Assembly: GCF_009759665.1 (NCBI RefSeq)
Contig: NZ_WQNE01000022.1
Coordinates: 1-64,000, forward strand
DNA: 64,000 bases
DNA from: Bradyrhizobium cajani
GTDB taxonomy: Bacteria > Pseudomonadota > Alphaproteobacteria > Rhizobiales > Xanthobacteraceae
Reading direction: 5' to 3'
Every line of letters starts with the position of its first letter. Positions within the stretch are counted from its first letter, which is position 1. The notes beneath the pieces were generated by a model, which searched no databases, was not told the origin of the DNA, and saw only the letters and a list, made by a program, of their open reading frames with translations. Position numbers and translations under genes: made by a program. Below are positions 42,185 to 49,329 of this stretch, piece after piece.

Positions 42185-43210
42185 TCAAAATCCACCGGCC
42201 GTCTGGTTGGCGTCGACCTCCGCCCCCGCCCGTGCGCGGCGCGCACTGTTCACCAGCTGCCCGGGACGATCCTCGCGGTCTGGTTTCGCCGTGGCGAGCC
42301 GCAGCACCGCAGCATAGCCAGGCTGCACCTCCATGCGGCCGGCGTGCCGGCTGGCGCTCAGCAGACGATGCACCTTCGGCAGATTGTAGCAGGGCACGTA
42401 GAACAGCAGGTGATGCTCGAGATGATAGTTCACGTAGTACGGCGCGATGAACAGGCGCTCGAGAAGATTGGCATGCGTGGTGCGGGTGTTGCGCAAGGGA
42501 TCGCTGCTGTCGGGGACGACGGCATGCTCGGCGATGTTGCGGATGCGGGTGATGACCATCATCCAGGTCAGCAGCGGCACCAGCCATAGCAGCGGATAGG
42601 CCCACCACACACCGGCCATCGCGAGCGCAGCGAACATCGCAGCGTTGACGAGGCATTGCGGGCCGAGTTTCTCCCAGAAATGGGCAGCGCGCTGCCGCCA
42701 TGGCCAGTCCCGCGGCCCGAGCGCGTTGAGCAATTGCGCCTTGCGCTGCTGGTAGCCGGTCTGTCCGGTGATGTCGCGAATGAACTTGCGGCGATAGCTC
42801 AGTTTCGTGATCGGAAACGGCGCCGACAGCACGAGATCGGGATCGTCCTCCTGCTGGGTGCGCGCATGGTGCTGGAGGTGGTAGCGCCGGTAGCTGCGCG
42901 TCTCCGCAAACAGCGGATAGGCGCAGAACCATTGGCTCAGGGCCAGATTGATCTTCTCGTCGGCGGACAGGCAGCCATGCGCACCGTCATGCATCAGGAT
43001 TGCAAGTCCCAGCTGGCGCGAGCCGATGATGGCGACGGCGAAAATATAAGTCAGCGGATTGGGCCACCATGCGACCAGGGCGATCGCGCCGATCATCAGC
43101 GCCCAGGCATGCGCGATCAGTGCGACACCTTTCCAGGTCACGCGCTGGCGCACGTCAGCAAGCTGATCGTCCGTCAGGAAATCGCGGGCACGCATGCGAA
43201 GCGCGGTCAT
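42185..43210 (-). CDS. Membrane fatty acid desaturase
   Basis: The 341-residue protein is a membrane di-iron desaturase-type enzyme. The three histidine boxes are HDGAH (residues 74-78), HLQHH (111-115) and HLEHH (263-267), with paired membrane helices between boxes. It could act on phospholipid acyl chains or on a carotenoid-like or sphingolipid-type substrate; sequence alone does not decide. It starts 3 bases after the stop of the TetR gene, so the pair is one operon, probably self-regulated through the palindrome upstream of the TetR gene. Confidence 0.9.
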   Translation of the reverse strand: MTALRMRARDFLTDDQLADVRQRVTWKGVALIAHAWALMIGAIALVAWWPNPLTYIFAVAIIGSRQLGLAILMHDGAHGCLSADEKINLALSQWFCAYPLFAETRSYRRYHLQHHARTQQEDDPDLVLSAPFPITKLSYRRKFIRDITGQTGYQQRKAQLLNALGPRDWPWRQRAAHFWEKLGPQCLVNAAMFAALAMAGVWWAYPLLWLVPLLTWMMVITRIRNIAEHAVVPDSSDPLRNTRTTHANLLERLFIAPYYVNYHLEHHLLFYVPCYNLPKVHRLLSASRHAGRMEVQPGYAAVLRLATAKPDREDRPGQLVNSARRARAGAEVDANQTAGGF

Positions 43211-43213
43211 GGC

Positions 43214-43921
43214 CTAGCCCTCCTCGTTCGAATTGTTCGATGGATCGCGTTCGTCGACCAGACGCAGGCGCGCGGTATCGCCAGCGGATTTCGCCTGCTC
43301 GCCGAGCACGCGCAGCATCTCGGCGCAGAGCTCCTCGGGGGAGCGCCCCATCGCATAGCCTTCGAGGATGACGCCGATGGCGACCGCCCAGAACCGCCGC
43401 GAGCTCTCGTCGGCCGCGCGCAGGGAACGCCAGCCGTGCCGCTCGACCTGGCTCGCATAAGCGCGCGCGCCTTCGCTGTGCAGCCGCTCGATGGTGCGCT
43501 CGACCAATGGCGCGAGATCCTGGCGCCGTCGCGTCAGCGTCAGCGCTTCGGCGAAGAAGGCGATCGAATCGCTCGCCGTCACGGTCTCGGCCAGCGCGTG
43601 GGTGTAGTCCCGCGGCGTGCGCGCCTTCAGCGCCGCCTGCTCGGTGGCGCGCGCCAGATACAGCAAATCGCGGCAGGCGCATTCAACGAACAGCGCCTCC
43701 TTGGTGCGAAAGTAATAGGTGATCTGGCTCGGAAACGCGTCCGCAGCGGCCGCGATGTCGGTGATCGAGGCGCCGGACAGGCCCCGCTCCCTGAACAGCG
43801 GGCTCGCCGCATCCAGCAGCAGCGACCGCATCTTGCGGCCGGCCGAGCGCGTGGCCCGTGCAGCGTGCTTCGGATCGCCGCCTGCCGTTTCAGACGGCTC
43901 GTGGACCGATTTTCCCGCCAT
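43214..43921 (-). CDS. TetR-family regulator of the desaturase
   Basis: The 235-residue protein has a TetR N-terminal HTH domain: LLLDAASPLFRERGLSGASI followed by TDIAAAADAFPSQITYYFRT (about residues 35-80). GGGAGGAG is well placed before ATG 43921. An 8+1+8 palindrome lies 19 bases upstream of the ATG, a classic autoregulatory operator position. It heads an operon with the desaturase, so it probably senses acyl-CoA or lipid state, like other desaturase-linked TetR proteins. The C-terminal ligand domain is not assignable. Confidence 0.88.
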   Translation of the reverse strand: MAGKSVHEPSETAGGDPKHAARATRSAGRKMRSLLLDAASPLFRERGLSGASITDIAAAADAFPSQITYYFRTKEALFVECACRDLLYLARATEQAALKARTPRDYTHALAETVTASDSIAFFAEALTLTRRRQDLAPLVERTIERLHSEGARAYASQVERHGWRSLRAADESSRRFWAVAIGVILEGYAMGRSPEELCAEMLRVLGEQAKSAGDTARLRLVDERDPSNNSNEEG

Positions 43922-43940
43922 CGGCTCCTCCCTTGAATTA

Positions 43941-43957
43941 TTTGTATGCCATACAAA
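43941..43957. promoter_or_regulatory. TetR operator palindrome
   Basis: TTTGTATG-C-CATACAAA is a perfect 17-base palindrome, and the flanks TTATTTG/CAAATAA extend the symmetry. It is 19 bases upstream of the TetR start codon. Confidence 0.7.
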
Positions 43958-44174
43958 CAAATAACTCAAGCGGCCTGTGGCGCCATTGAGCGGCTGTACC
44001 GGGGCGACCTGGGCCAAAACCTTGCCCCCAACCTTGCAAAGTCGCCCAAAATCCGTATAAGCGCGCCATCCGCAGACCCCGGCCGGGAGCTGAACGGACG
44101 GTCTCAGCAAATCATTCGTGATTTTGGTGTGGCAGGGCCAGTCGGCCCGTCGTCCCGTGTTTCCGCCTTCTGAG

Positions 44175-44209
44175 CTTAATCCCAGAGTCCTTTCCGAAGG
44201 TCTCTTAAG
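44175..44209 (+). ncRNA. Bulged leader hairpin upstream of rpsF, candidate S6:S18 autoregulatory element
   Basis: CTTAA/TTAAG form an outer stem, TCCCA a bulge, GAG/CTC and CCTT/AAGG an inner stem with one U-U mismatch, and TCCG the loop. rpsF leaders in many bacteria carry a hairpin bound by the S6:S18 complex with a CCG motif. The CCG here is in the loop, so the match is suggestive only. Confidence 0.35.
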
Positions 44210-44252
44210 GGCTTGACGCCGGGCGATGCGCCAACATGAGGAAAGGACTTCC

Positions 44253-44753
44253 ATGCCTCTTTATGAGCATGTTTTTCTCGCGCGTCAGGACGCGAGCCCG
44301 CAGCAGGTCGAAGAGCTGACTGCGCAGATGACCGGTATCGTCGAAGGTCTCGGCGGCAAGATCACCAAGACCGAGAATTGGGGCGTGCGCTCCCTCACCT
44401 ACCGCATGAACAAGAACCGCAAGGCGCACTTCGTGCTGCTCAACATCGACGCGCCGTCCGCGGCGATCGCCGAGATCGAGCGCCAGGAGCGCATCAGCGA
44501 AGACGTGATCCGCTACCTCAGCGTCCGCGTCGAGGAGCTGGAGGAAGGTCCCTCCGCGATGATGCGCAAGGCCGATCGCGATCGCGAGCGCGACGACCGT
44601 GGCGGTGGTTTCCGCGGCGAGCGTGAAGGCGGCTTCCGTGGCGACCGCGAGGGCGGTTTCCGTGGCGGCGATCGCGACGGTGGTGGCTTCCGCGGTGACC
44701 GCGGCCCGCGCCGTCCGCGCGAAGAAGCTGAAACCACGACGGATGGGGAGTAA
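44253..44753 (+). CDS. rpsF: 30S ribosomal protein S6
   Basis: S6 binds with S18 in the platform of the 30S subunit. The 166 residues start MPLYEHVFLARQDASPQQVE and contain the conserved GGKITKTENWGVRSLTYRMNKNRKAHF. The C-terminus after residue 108 is an Arg/Gly/Asp-rich tail with repeated FRGxREGG-type units, longer than in E. coli S6 but common in rhizobia. GAGGAAAGGA precedes the ATG. rpsR follows 5 bases downstream. Confidence 0.97.
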   Translation: MPLYEHVFLARQDASPQQVEELTAQMTGIVEGLGGKITKTENWGVRSLTYRMNKNRKAHFVLLNIDAPSAAIAEIERQERISEDVIRYLSVRVEELEEGPSAMMRKADRDRERDDRGGGFRGEREGGFRGDREGGFRGGDRDGGGFRGDRGPRRPREEAETTTDGE

Positions 44754-44758
44754 GATCA

Positions 44759-44998
44759 ATGGCTGAAGCTGGTGCACGCCGTCCGTTTTTCCGTCGTCGC
44801 AAGAGCTGCCCGTTCACGGGCGCCAATGCTCCCAAGATCGACTACAAGGACTCCAAGCTCCTGATGCGTTACGTCTCCGAGCGCGGCAAGATCGTGCCGA
44901 GCCGCATCACCGCGGTGTCCGCGAAGAAGCAGCGTGAGCTCGCCCGCGCCATCAAGCGCGCGCGGTTCCTGGGCCTCCTGCCCTACGTCATTCGCTAA
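44759..44998 (+). CDS. rpsR: 30S ribosomal protein S18
   Basis: The 79-residue product has the S18 core RRRKSCPFTGANAPKIDYKD and LLMRYVSERGKIVPSRITAV, with KKQRELARAIKRARFLGLLP near the end. It is co-transcribed with rpsF. A very strong terminator at 45005 separates it from the following DUF2232 gene. Confidence 0.98.
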   Translation: MAEAGARRPFFRRRKSCPFTGANAPKIDYKDSKLLMRYVSERGKIVPSRITAVSAKKQRELARAIKRARFLGLLPYVIR

Positions 44999-45004
44999 GA
45001 CGAA

Positions 45005-45046
45005 TTCGGCCGGCGGCGACATCGCCGCCGGCCGAACTGTTTAGTT
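45005..45046 (+). terminator. Strong intrinsic terminator after rpsR
   Basis: A 15-pair perfect stem (TTCGGCCGGCGGCGA and its complement, two-base loop) begins 6 bases after the rpsR stop and is followed by CTGTTTAGTTT. Confidence 0.85.
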
Positions 45047-45125
45047 TCATAAGGCTTCCGGGTCGTCCGGTCGCCGATGGTTGGGGCGAGATGCCTCTAA
45101 CCGCTCGAAGGGAGCGGGACAGCTG

Positions 45126-46103
45126 ATGATGGCCTTTGGACTGATAGCCCTGATCGCCGGCACTGCGTCGGCCCTGATGTTCGCCTCGATCATTTCGGGC
45201 GCGCTGATCTCGCTCGTCCTGTTCTATCTTGCCCCGCTGCCGCTGATGGTCGCCGCGATCGGCTGGGGACCGCTCTGCGCGAGCCTCGGCGGCATCGCCG
45301 CTGCGATCGGGCTCGGCGCCCTGTTCGGCCTGCCCTATTGCATCGCATTCGCCGTCACGGTCGCGCTGCCGGCCTGGTGGCTCGGCCATCTCGTCCTGCT
45401 CAGCCGGCAGGTGGGACGCGTCGCGCCGGACGCTTCCGCGGCCGAGCCGGCCGACATCGAGCTCGAATGGTATCCGGTCGGCCGCATCCTGCTGTGGATC
45501 GCGGGCTTCGCGACGCTGACCACGATCGCCGCCCTGCTCACGCTCGGCACCGATGCCGACACCATCACCGGCACGCTGCGGCGCGGCCTGATGCGCCTCA
45601 TTCGCGCCGCCGACCCGCAGACATCAGGCGAAGCCGACCAGTTCGTCGACGCGCTGGTGCGCATCGCGCCGGCCGCCGCCACCATCGCTGCGATGATGAC
45701 GCTCACGCTCAACCTCTGGCTCAGCGCCAAGGTGACGGCGACGTCGGGACGGCTGCGCCGTCCCTGGCCGGATCTGATGACGGCCGAGCTGCCGCCGATG
45801 ACGCTGGTCGCGCTCTGCGTCGCGCTCGCCTTCTGCTTCACCGGCGGACTGCTCGCGATCGTCGCGCAGATCACCACGGCGGCGCTGATGATGGGCTATG
45901 CGGTGACCGGCTTTGCCGTGCTGCACACGCTGACGCTCGCGCTGAAGAGCCGCGCCTTCTGGCTCGGCTCGGCCTATGCCGTCGTGGTCGTGTTCGGATG
46001 GCCCGTGATCGCGATGGTCATCCTCGGGCTCGCGGACGCCGTGTTCGGCTTCCGCGAACGCTTCCTGCGCAGCCGGCAGCCGCCACCGCTGCCAATCCCT
46101 TAA
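45126..46103 (+). CDS. DUF2232 multi-pass membrane protein
   Basis: The 325-residue protein has about eight membrane helices and the DUF2232 layout, with a hydrophobic N-terminus (MAFGLIALIAGTASALMFA) and a C-terminal half rich in Ala/Leu/Val. The family lies between rpsR and rplI in many alphaproteobacteria and its function is unknown. Start MMAFGL at 45126 is chosen because GAAGGGAG precedes it; an upstream in-frame start is less likely. Confidence 0.88.
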   Translation: MMAFGLIALIAGTASALMFASIISGALISLVLFYLAPLPLMVAAIGWGPLCASLGGIAAAIGLGALFGLPYCIAFAVTVALPAWWLGHLVLLSRQVGRVAPDASAAEPADIELEWYPVGRILLWIAGFATLTTIAALLTLGTDADTITGTLRRGLMRLIRAADPQTSGEADQFVDALVRIAPAAATIAAMMTLTLNLWLSAKVTATSGRLRRPWPDLMTAELPPMTLVALCVALAFCFTGGLLAIVAQITTAALMMGYAVTGFAVLHTLTLALKSRAFWLGSAYAVVVVFGWPVIAMVILGLADAVFGFRERFLRSRQPPPLPIP

Positions 46104-46152
46104 GTCCAACCTCGAAACCTGAACTCAAGAGCACTTCAAAAGGAGAACGAAT

Positions 46153-46752
46153 ATGGAAGTCATTTTGCTGGAACGCGTCAACAAGCTCGGCCAGATGGGC
46201 GAAGTCGTGAAGGTTCGCGACGGCTATGCCCGCAATTTCCTGCTCAAGCGTGGCAAGGCGCTGCGCGCCACCGCCGACAACCGTGCCAAGTACGATGGCA
46301 TGAAGGCCGAGCTCGAAGCCCGCAACCTCGCGTCGAAGGCCGAAGCGTCCAAGGTCGCCGAGAAGATCGAGGGCAAGAACATCATCGTGATCCGTCAGGC
46401 CTCCGAAGCCGGCCAGCTGTTCGGCTCGGTCAACGTGCGTGACATCGTCATCGCGTTCGAAGCCGATGGCGTTTCCCTGGCTCGCCCGCAGATCCAGCTC
46501 GACGCGCCGATCAAGACCATCGGCAAGCACTCGATCACCGTAGCCGTCCACCCCGAGGTGGAAGTCGAGATCACCGTCACGGTTGCGCGCAGCCAGGACG
46601 AGGCCGAGCGCATCAACCGCGGCGAGGACATCTCGACCCGCAACGAGGACCGCGATGCGGCCGCCGAGGCGATCGCCGCCGCCGGCGAGTTCTTCGATCC
46701 GGAAGCCCAGCACGACGAGGTCGAGCCGGCGCCGGCTGCGGAAGAGAAGTAA
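46153..46752 (+). CDS. rplI: 50S ribosomal protein L9
   Basis: L9 spans the L1 side of the 50S subunit and influences frame maintenance. The 199 residues begin MEVILLERVNKLGQMGEVVK followed by DGYARNFLLKRGKA, the L9 signature. An acidic C-terminal extension (PEAQHDEVEPAPAAEEK type) follows the two conserved domains. AAAAGGAGAA precedes the ATG. Confidence 0.97.
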   Translation: MEVILLERVNKLGQMGEVVKVRDGYARNFLLKRGKALRATADNRAKYDGMKAELEARNLASKAEASKVAEKIEGKNIIVIRQASEAGQLFGSVNVRDIVIAFEADGVSLARPQIQLDAPIKTIGKHSITVAVHPEVEVEITVTVARSQDEAERINRGEDISTRNEDRDAAAEAIAAAGEFFDPEAQHDEVEPAPAAEEK

Positions 46753-46766
46753 GCAACAACATGACT

Positions 46767-46844
46767 CGTCATGCGCGGGCTTGACCCGCGCATCCATCAT
46801 CAAGAAGCCTCTTGGATGGATTGCCGGTCAAGCCCGGCAATGAC
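46767..46844. repeat. Palindromic intergenic element, copy 2
   Basis: The element runs CGTCATGCGCGGGCTTGACC to a mirrored half ending GTCAAGCCCGGCAATGAC, with an inner GGATGGAT/ATCCATC pair. It has the same plan as copy 1 at 31924-32002 and lies just after rplI. Confidence 0.6.
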
Positions 46845-46867
46845 CGCTGATCAAAAGCCCGGTCGCC

Positions 46868-47335
46868 TCAGGCGGCCGGGCTTTTCGTTCTGGCGGCGAC
46901 GTCCTCGCTCAGCATCGCGATCGAGGCCAGCGCCGTTGCCGTATGTTTCTCGACACCGTCGCTGACGCAGAACACGTCGGCCGCCACCACCGACACCTGA
47001 CGGCCCGGCTTGATCACCCTTGCCCGGCAGATCAGCTTCTCGCCGACCGCGGGCGACAACAGGTTGAGCTTGTATTCCGCCGTCAGCGCCGGCTGACCGC
47101 GTGAGGTGGCGGCGGCGATCGTCGTGGCGTTGTCGACCAGGAAAGCGGTGACGCCGCCATGGAAGAAGCCGTGCTGCTGGAGCAGCTCCGGCCGGCGCTC
47201 CACGGCGATGGTGCAGGTGCCGCGCGACAATTCGGACAGTTCGGCGCCGACCAGGTTCATAAAGCCCTGCCGGCCGACATTGGCGTAGATGCGCTCGGCT
47301 ACGGCTGCGAATTCGGGATCTGCTTCGGCTCGCAT
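46868..47335 (-). CDS. PaaI-type hotdog thioesterase
   Basis: The 155-residue protein has the hotdog-fold PaaI signature QQHGFFHGGVTAFLVDNAT near residue 60, with the catalytic acid and Gly residues, and KLNLLSPAVGEKLICRARVI. Such enzymes hydrolyse acyl-CoA, often aromatic acyl-CoA. The start at 47335 gives MRAEADPEFAAVAER. It lies 11 bases after the TetR gene stop on the same strand, so it is probably part of that operon. Confidence 0.88.
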   Translation of the reverse strand: MRAEADPEFAAVAERIYANVGRQGFMNLVGAELSELSRGTCTIAVERRPELLQQHGFFHGGVTAFLVDNATTIAAATSRGQPALTAEYKLNLLSPAVGEKLICRARVIKPGRQVSVVAADVFCVSDGVEKHTATALASIAMLSEDVAARTKSPAA

Positions 47336-47346
47336 GCGATCTCTCC

Positions 47347-47943
47347 TTATTGCTTGTTGATGCGATCGGGCGGCACAAGCGCACGGATGGCACAGGCGAT
47401 CAGCGTGTCGGCCTCGCTGCGCGGATCGGTGCGATCGCGTCCCGACAGGAACGCGCGGCAAAAAATCTGCGCCGGCCCGATGAGCTGGCTGACGAACATC
47501 ACCGGCGTCATCGGCAGCAGTTCGCCGCCTGCGACCAGCGGCGCGCGCCAGCGCTCGATGCCTTCGGCAAGGCGCGCATTCTGTGCGCGCTGGGCGTCGC
47601 GAACGTCCTCGCCCCACTCGCTGCGGGAGATCTCGAAGAGATAGCGCGCCTCGCGCCGGCTGCCGACGACCCAGTCGAGATGCGCCCGGATCAGGCGGCC
47701 GACACCCTGCTCCGCATCGGGCACCGGATCGAGCGCCGCCAGCACCGCAGCGTGATAGTGCCGCAGCACGTCCAGGAACAGCGCGCCCGCGAGCTCCTTC
47801 TTCGAGCCGAACACATGAAAGAAGCTGCCGTTGGAGGCGCGCGCCCGGGCGCGGATCGCAGCCACCGTCGCAGCTTCGAAGCCGACACGATCGAACACGA
47901 AGAGCCCGGCCGCCAACAGGTCGTCACGTACGCTGGCCGTCAT
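47347..47943 (-). CDS. TetR-family regulator of the thioesterase
   Basis: The 198-residue protein has a TetR HTH: LLAAGLFVFDRVGFEAATVA then ASNGSFFHVFGSKKELAGAL (about residues 10-55). Two overlapping 15-base palindromes lie 11 bases upstream of its ATG, a strong autoregulatory signature. The thioesterase gene downstream suggests control of an acyl-CoA or aromatic acid response. Confidence 0.87.
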   Translation of the reverse strand: MTASVRDDLLAAGLFVFDRVGFEAATVAAIRARARASNGSFFHVFGSKKELAGALFLDVLRHYHAAVLAALDPVPDAEQGVGRLIRAHLDWVVGSRREARYLFEISRSEWGEDVRDAQRAQNARLAEGIERWRAPLVAGGELLPMTPVMFVSQLIGPAQIFCRAFLSGRDRTDPRSEADTLIACAIRALVPPDRINKQ

Positions 47944-47953
47944 CGGCGCCTCC

Positions 47954-47981
47954 TAGAGCAATACTCTAGAGCGATGCTCTA
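47954..47981. promoter_or_regulatory. Two overlapping TetR operator palindromes
   Basis: TAGAGCAATACTCTA (47954-47968) and TAGAGCGATGCTCTA (47967-47981) are both 15-base inverted repeats and share the TA at 47967-47968. This tandem layout just upstream of the TetR start codon suggests binding of two dimers. Confidence 0.7.
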
Positions 47982-48052
47982 ACGATGGTCAAGACGATGC
48001 GGAGGCCGTGATGAGCGCGGTCTCCGCTTGTCGATCGGAAAATGTGGTTGGT

Positions 48053-49048
48053 TTAGCGCGAGATCGGCGGCGCTGGCGGTCCGGAGGACTCCGCCGGCGG
48101 CGGCGCAGCCGCGGTCGCGGGCGGTGCCGGCTCCTGCGGCCTGGCTGCCGGTTCGGAGCTTGCGGCAGGCGCGGCCGGTTTGGGAGCGGCCTCTTCTGCC
48201 GGCTTGGACTCTGAGGGCTTGGACTCTGAGGGCTTGGGCTCGGCCGGCTTGGTGGCGGCCGCCGGCGGGGCCGGCGTCACTTGCGGCACCGGATCAGGCC
48301 GCAGCGCTGGAGCTTCGCCGCCGCGCGGCTCGACCTTGGCGCTGTCCGGCTTGGCTTCCGCTGGCTTCTCGGACGGCTTGCCGCTGTCGGGCTTGGCCTC
48401 GTCACGAGTGGGCTCGACCTTCGCGCTCTCGGGCTTGGAGGTCTCGGGCTTTGACTCGGCCTTCGGCTCGCTCTTCTTGTCCTCAGTGGCCGGCGCGGCG
48501 GCATCGACCTTCGGCGCTTCCTCGGTCCCGGGCTTGCCGCGACGCTTGCTCTTGCGTCCCTCAGGCGCTGCCTGCCCCTCGGGCTTCGCGCCCTCCTCGG
48601 CCGGCCGCGCGGCGCGCTTCTGGCGGGCGCCCTCGGCTGCGGGAGCGGCACCCTCGCCCTCCGGCCTGGCGGCCTCCTGCGAGCGCTGGCGGCGCCCCTG
48701 ATGCTCCGGTGCCGTATTGGCTTCCTTCTCCTTGGCGCCGTCCTTCTTGCCGTCCTTGGCCTGGTAGCGGGTGTCGGTCGCGCCGTTGGAGACGAGATAG
48801 GAGGCGAGGATGCCCGCCATGTCCGAGCTCGTGGTGTAGTGCTGGCGTAGGAATCCCGGCAGCGAACCCGGCGCCACGGACTTCAAAAGTCCGCGCGGGC
48901 TCTTGTGGCAGGCATTGCAGGTCTGCGCGAAAAGCTGGGAGGGGGTTTTGCCGGCCTCGAGGTTCGTCGCCTGCGCAAGAGCGGTCTCGGGCGCGCCGAA
49001 GCCGATCAGAAGCAATACCGTCGCGAGGCTGAGCGCTCGGCTCGACAT
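48053..49048 (-). CDS. Secreted c-type cytochrome with a long charged repeat tail
   Basis: The 331-residue protein has a signal peptide (SLATVLLLIGFGAPETALAQ) and one c-type haem motif, CNACH at residues 44-48, followed by SPRGLLKSVAPGSLPGFLRQ and an SDMAGILASYLVS segment that may hold an axial ligand Met. From about residue 90 the chain is low complexity: Lys, Glu, Pro, Ala and Ser, including KPSESKPSESKPAEE repeats. Start 49048 is used, with GGAG 9 bases upstream; 49054 and 49063 are alternatives. Only one haem is seen, and the partner is unknown. Confidence 0.75.
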   Translation of the reverse strand: MSSRALSLATVLLLIGFGAPETALAQATNLEAGKTPSQLFAQTCNACHKSPRGLLKSVAPGSLPGFLRQHYTTSSDMAGILASYLVSNGATDTRYQAKDGKKDGAKEKEANTAPEHQGRRQRSQEAARPEGEGAAPAAEGARQKRAARPAEEGAKPEGQAAPEGRKSKRRGKPGTEEAPKVDAAAPATEDKKSEPKAESKPETSKPESAKVEPTRDEAKPDSGKPSEKPAEAKPDSAKVEPRGGEAPALRPDPVPQVTPAPPAAATKPAEPKPSESKPSESKPAEEAAPKPAAPAASSEPAARPQEPAPPATAAAPPPAESSGPPAPPISR

Positions 49049-49329
49049 TCCCATCATCTCCATTGAATTTACGCGAATGCAGCCCGCATGCGGCGCCGCG
49101 GCGGGGTCACCTTTTAGCCGATTGAGCCGCGAATGGAAGCAGGCTCCACGCGCAAGGATGTGATTAAGCGATTTTCGAATATCGGCTGTGAACACAGCGC
49201 AATAGCGGGGCCGGATCTCCCTCCCCAGATTTAGATGCAAACGCATAGGAACCGGAGCGGGACCTGCGCGTCAGATATGAAGGCCGGGTTAGTCGCATCT
49301 CTTCGGGTTCGCTCGAGAGGAAGGTGTCG
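49049..49329. other. Divergent region between the cytochrome and cfa
   Basis: The 281-base gap holds an EcfG-type promoter candidate for cfa at 49248-49272. The promoter of the leftward cytochrome gene is not recognisable. Confidence 0.4.
49248..49272 (+). promoter_or_regulatory. EcfG-type promoter candidate of cfa
   Basis: GGAAC at 49248-49252 and CGTC at 49269-49272 are separated by 16 bases. Cyclopropane fatty acid synthase is a stress and stationary-phase gene in many bacteria, which fits a general-stress promoter. Confidence 0.45.

Larger units (their letters stand above)
43922..44252. other. Divergent region: TetR operator side and ribosomal-protein leader
   Basis: This 331-base gap separates the TetR gene from rpsF. 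It holds the TetR palindrome at 43941-43957 and, near rpsF, a stable bulged hairpin at 44175-44209. No coding frame is convincing. Confidence 0.5.

Noticed and set aside
44220..44252. ATG at 44226 as the rpsF start
   Set aside because: The added nine residues do not fit S6, and the ribosome-binding site suits 44253.
46767..46844. The palindromic element after rplI as a terminator
   Set aside because: No T-run follows and a copy with the same structure lies upstream of an unrelated gene, so it is better described as a repeat.
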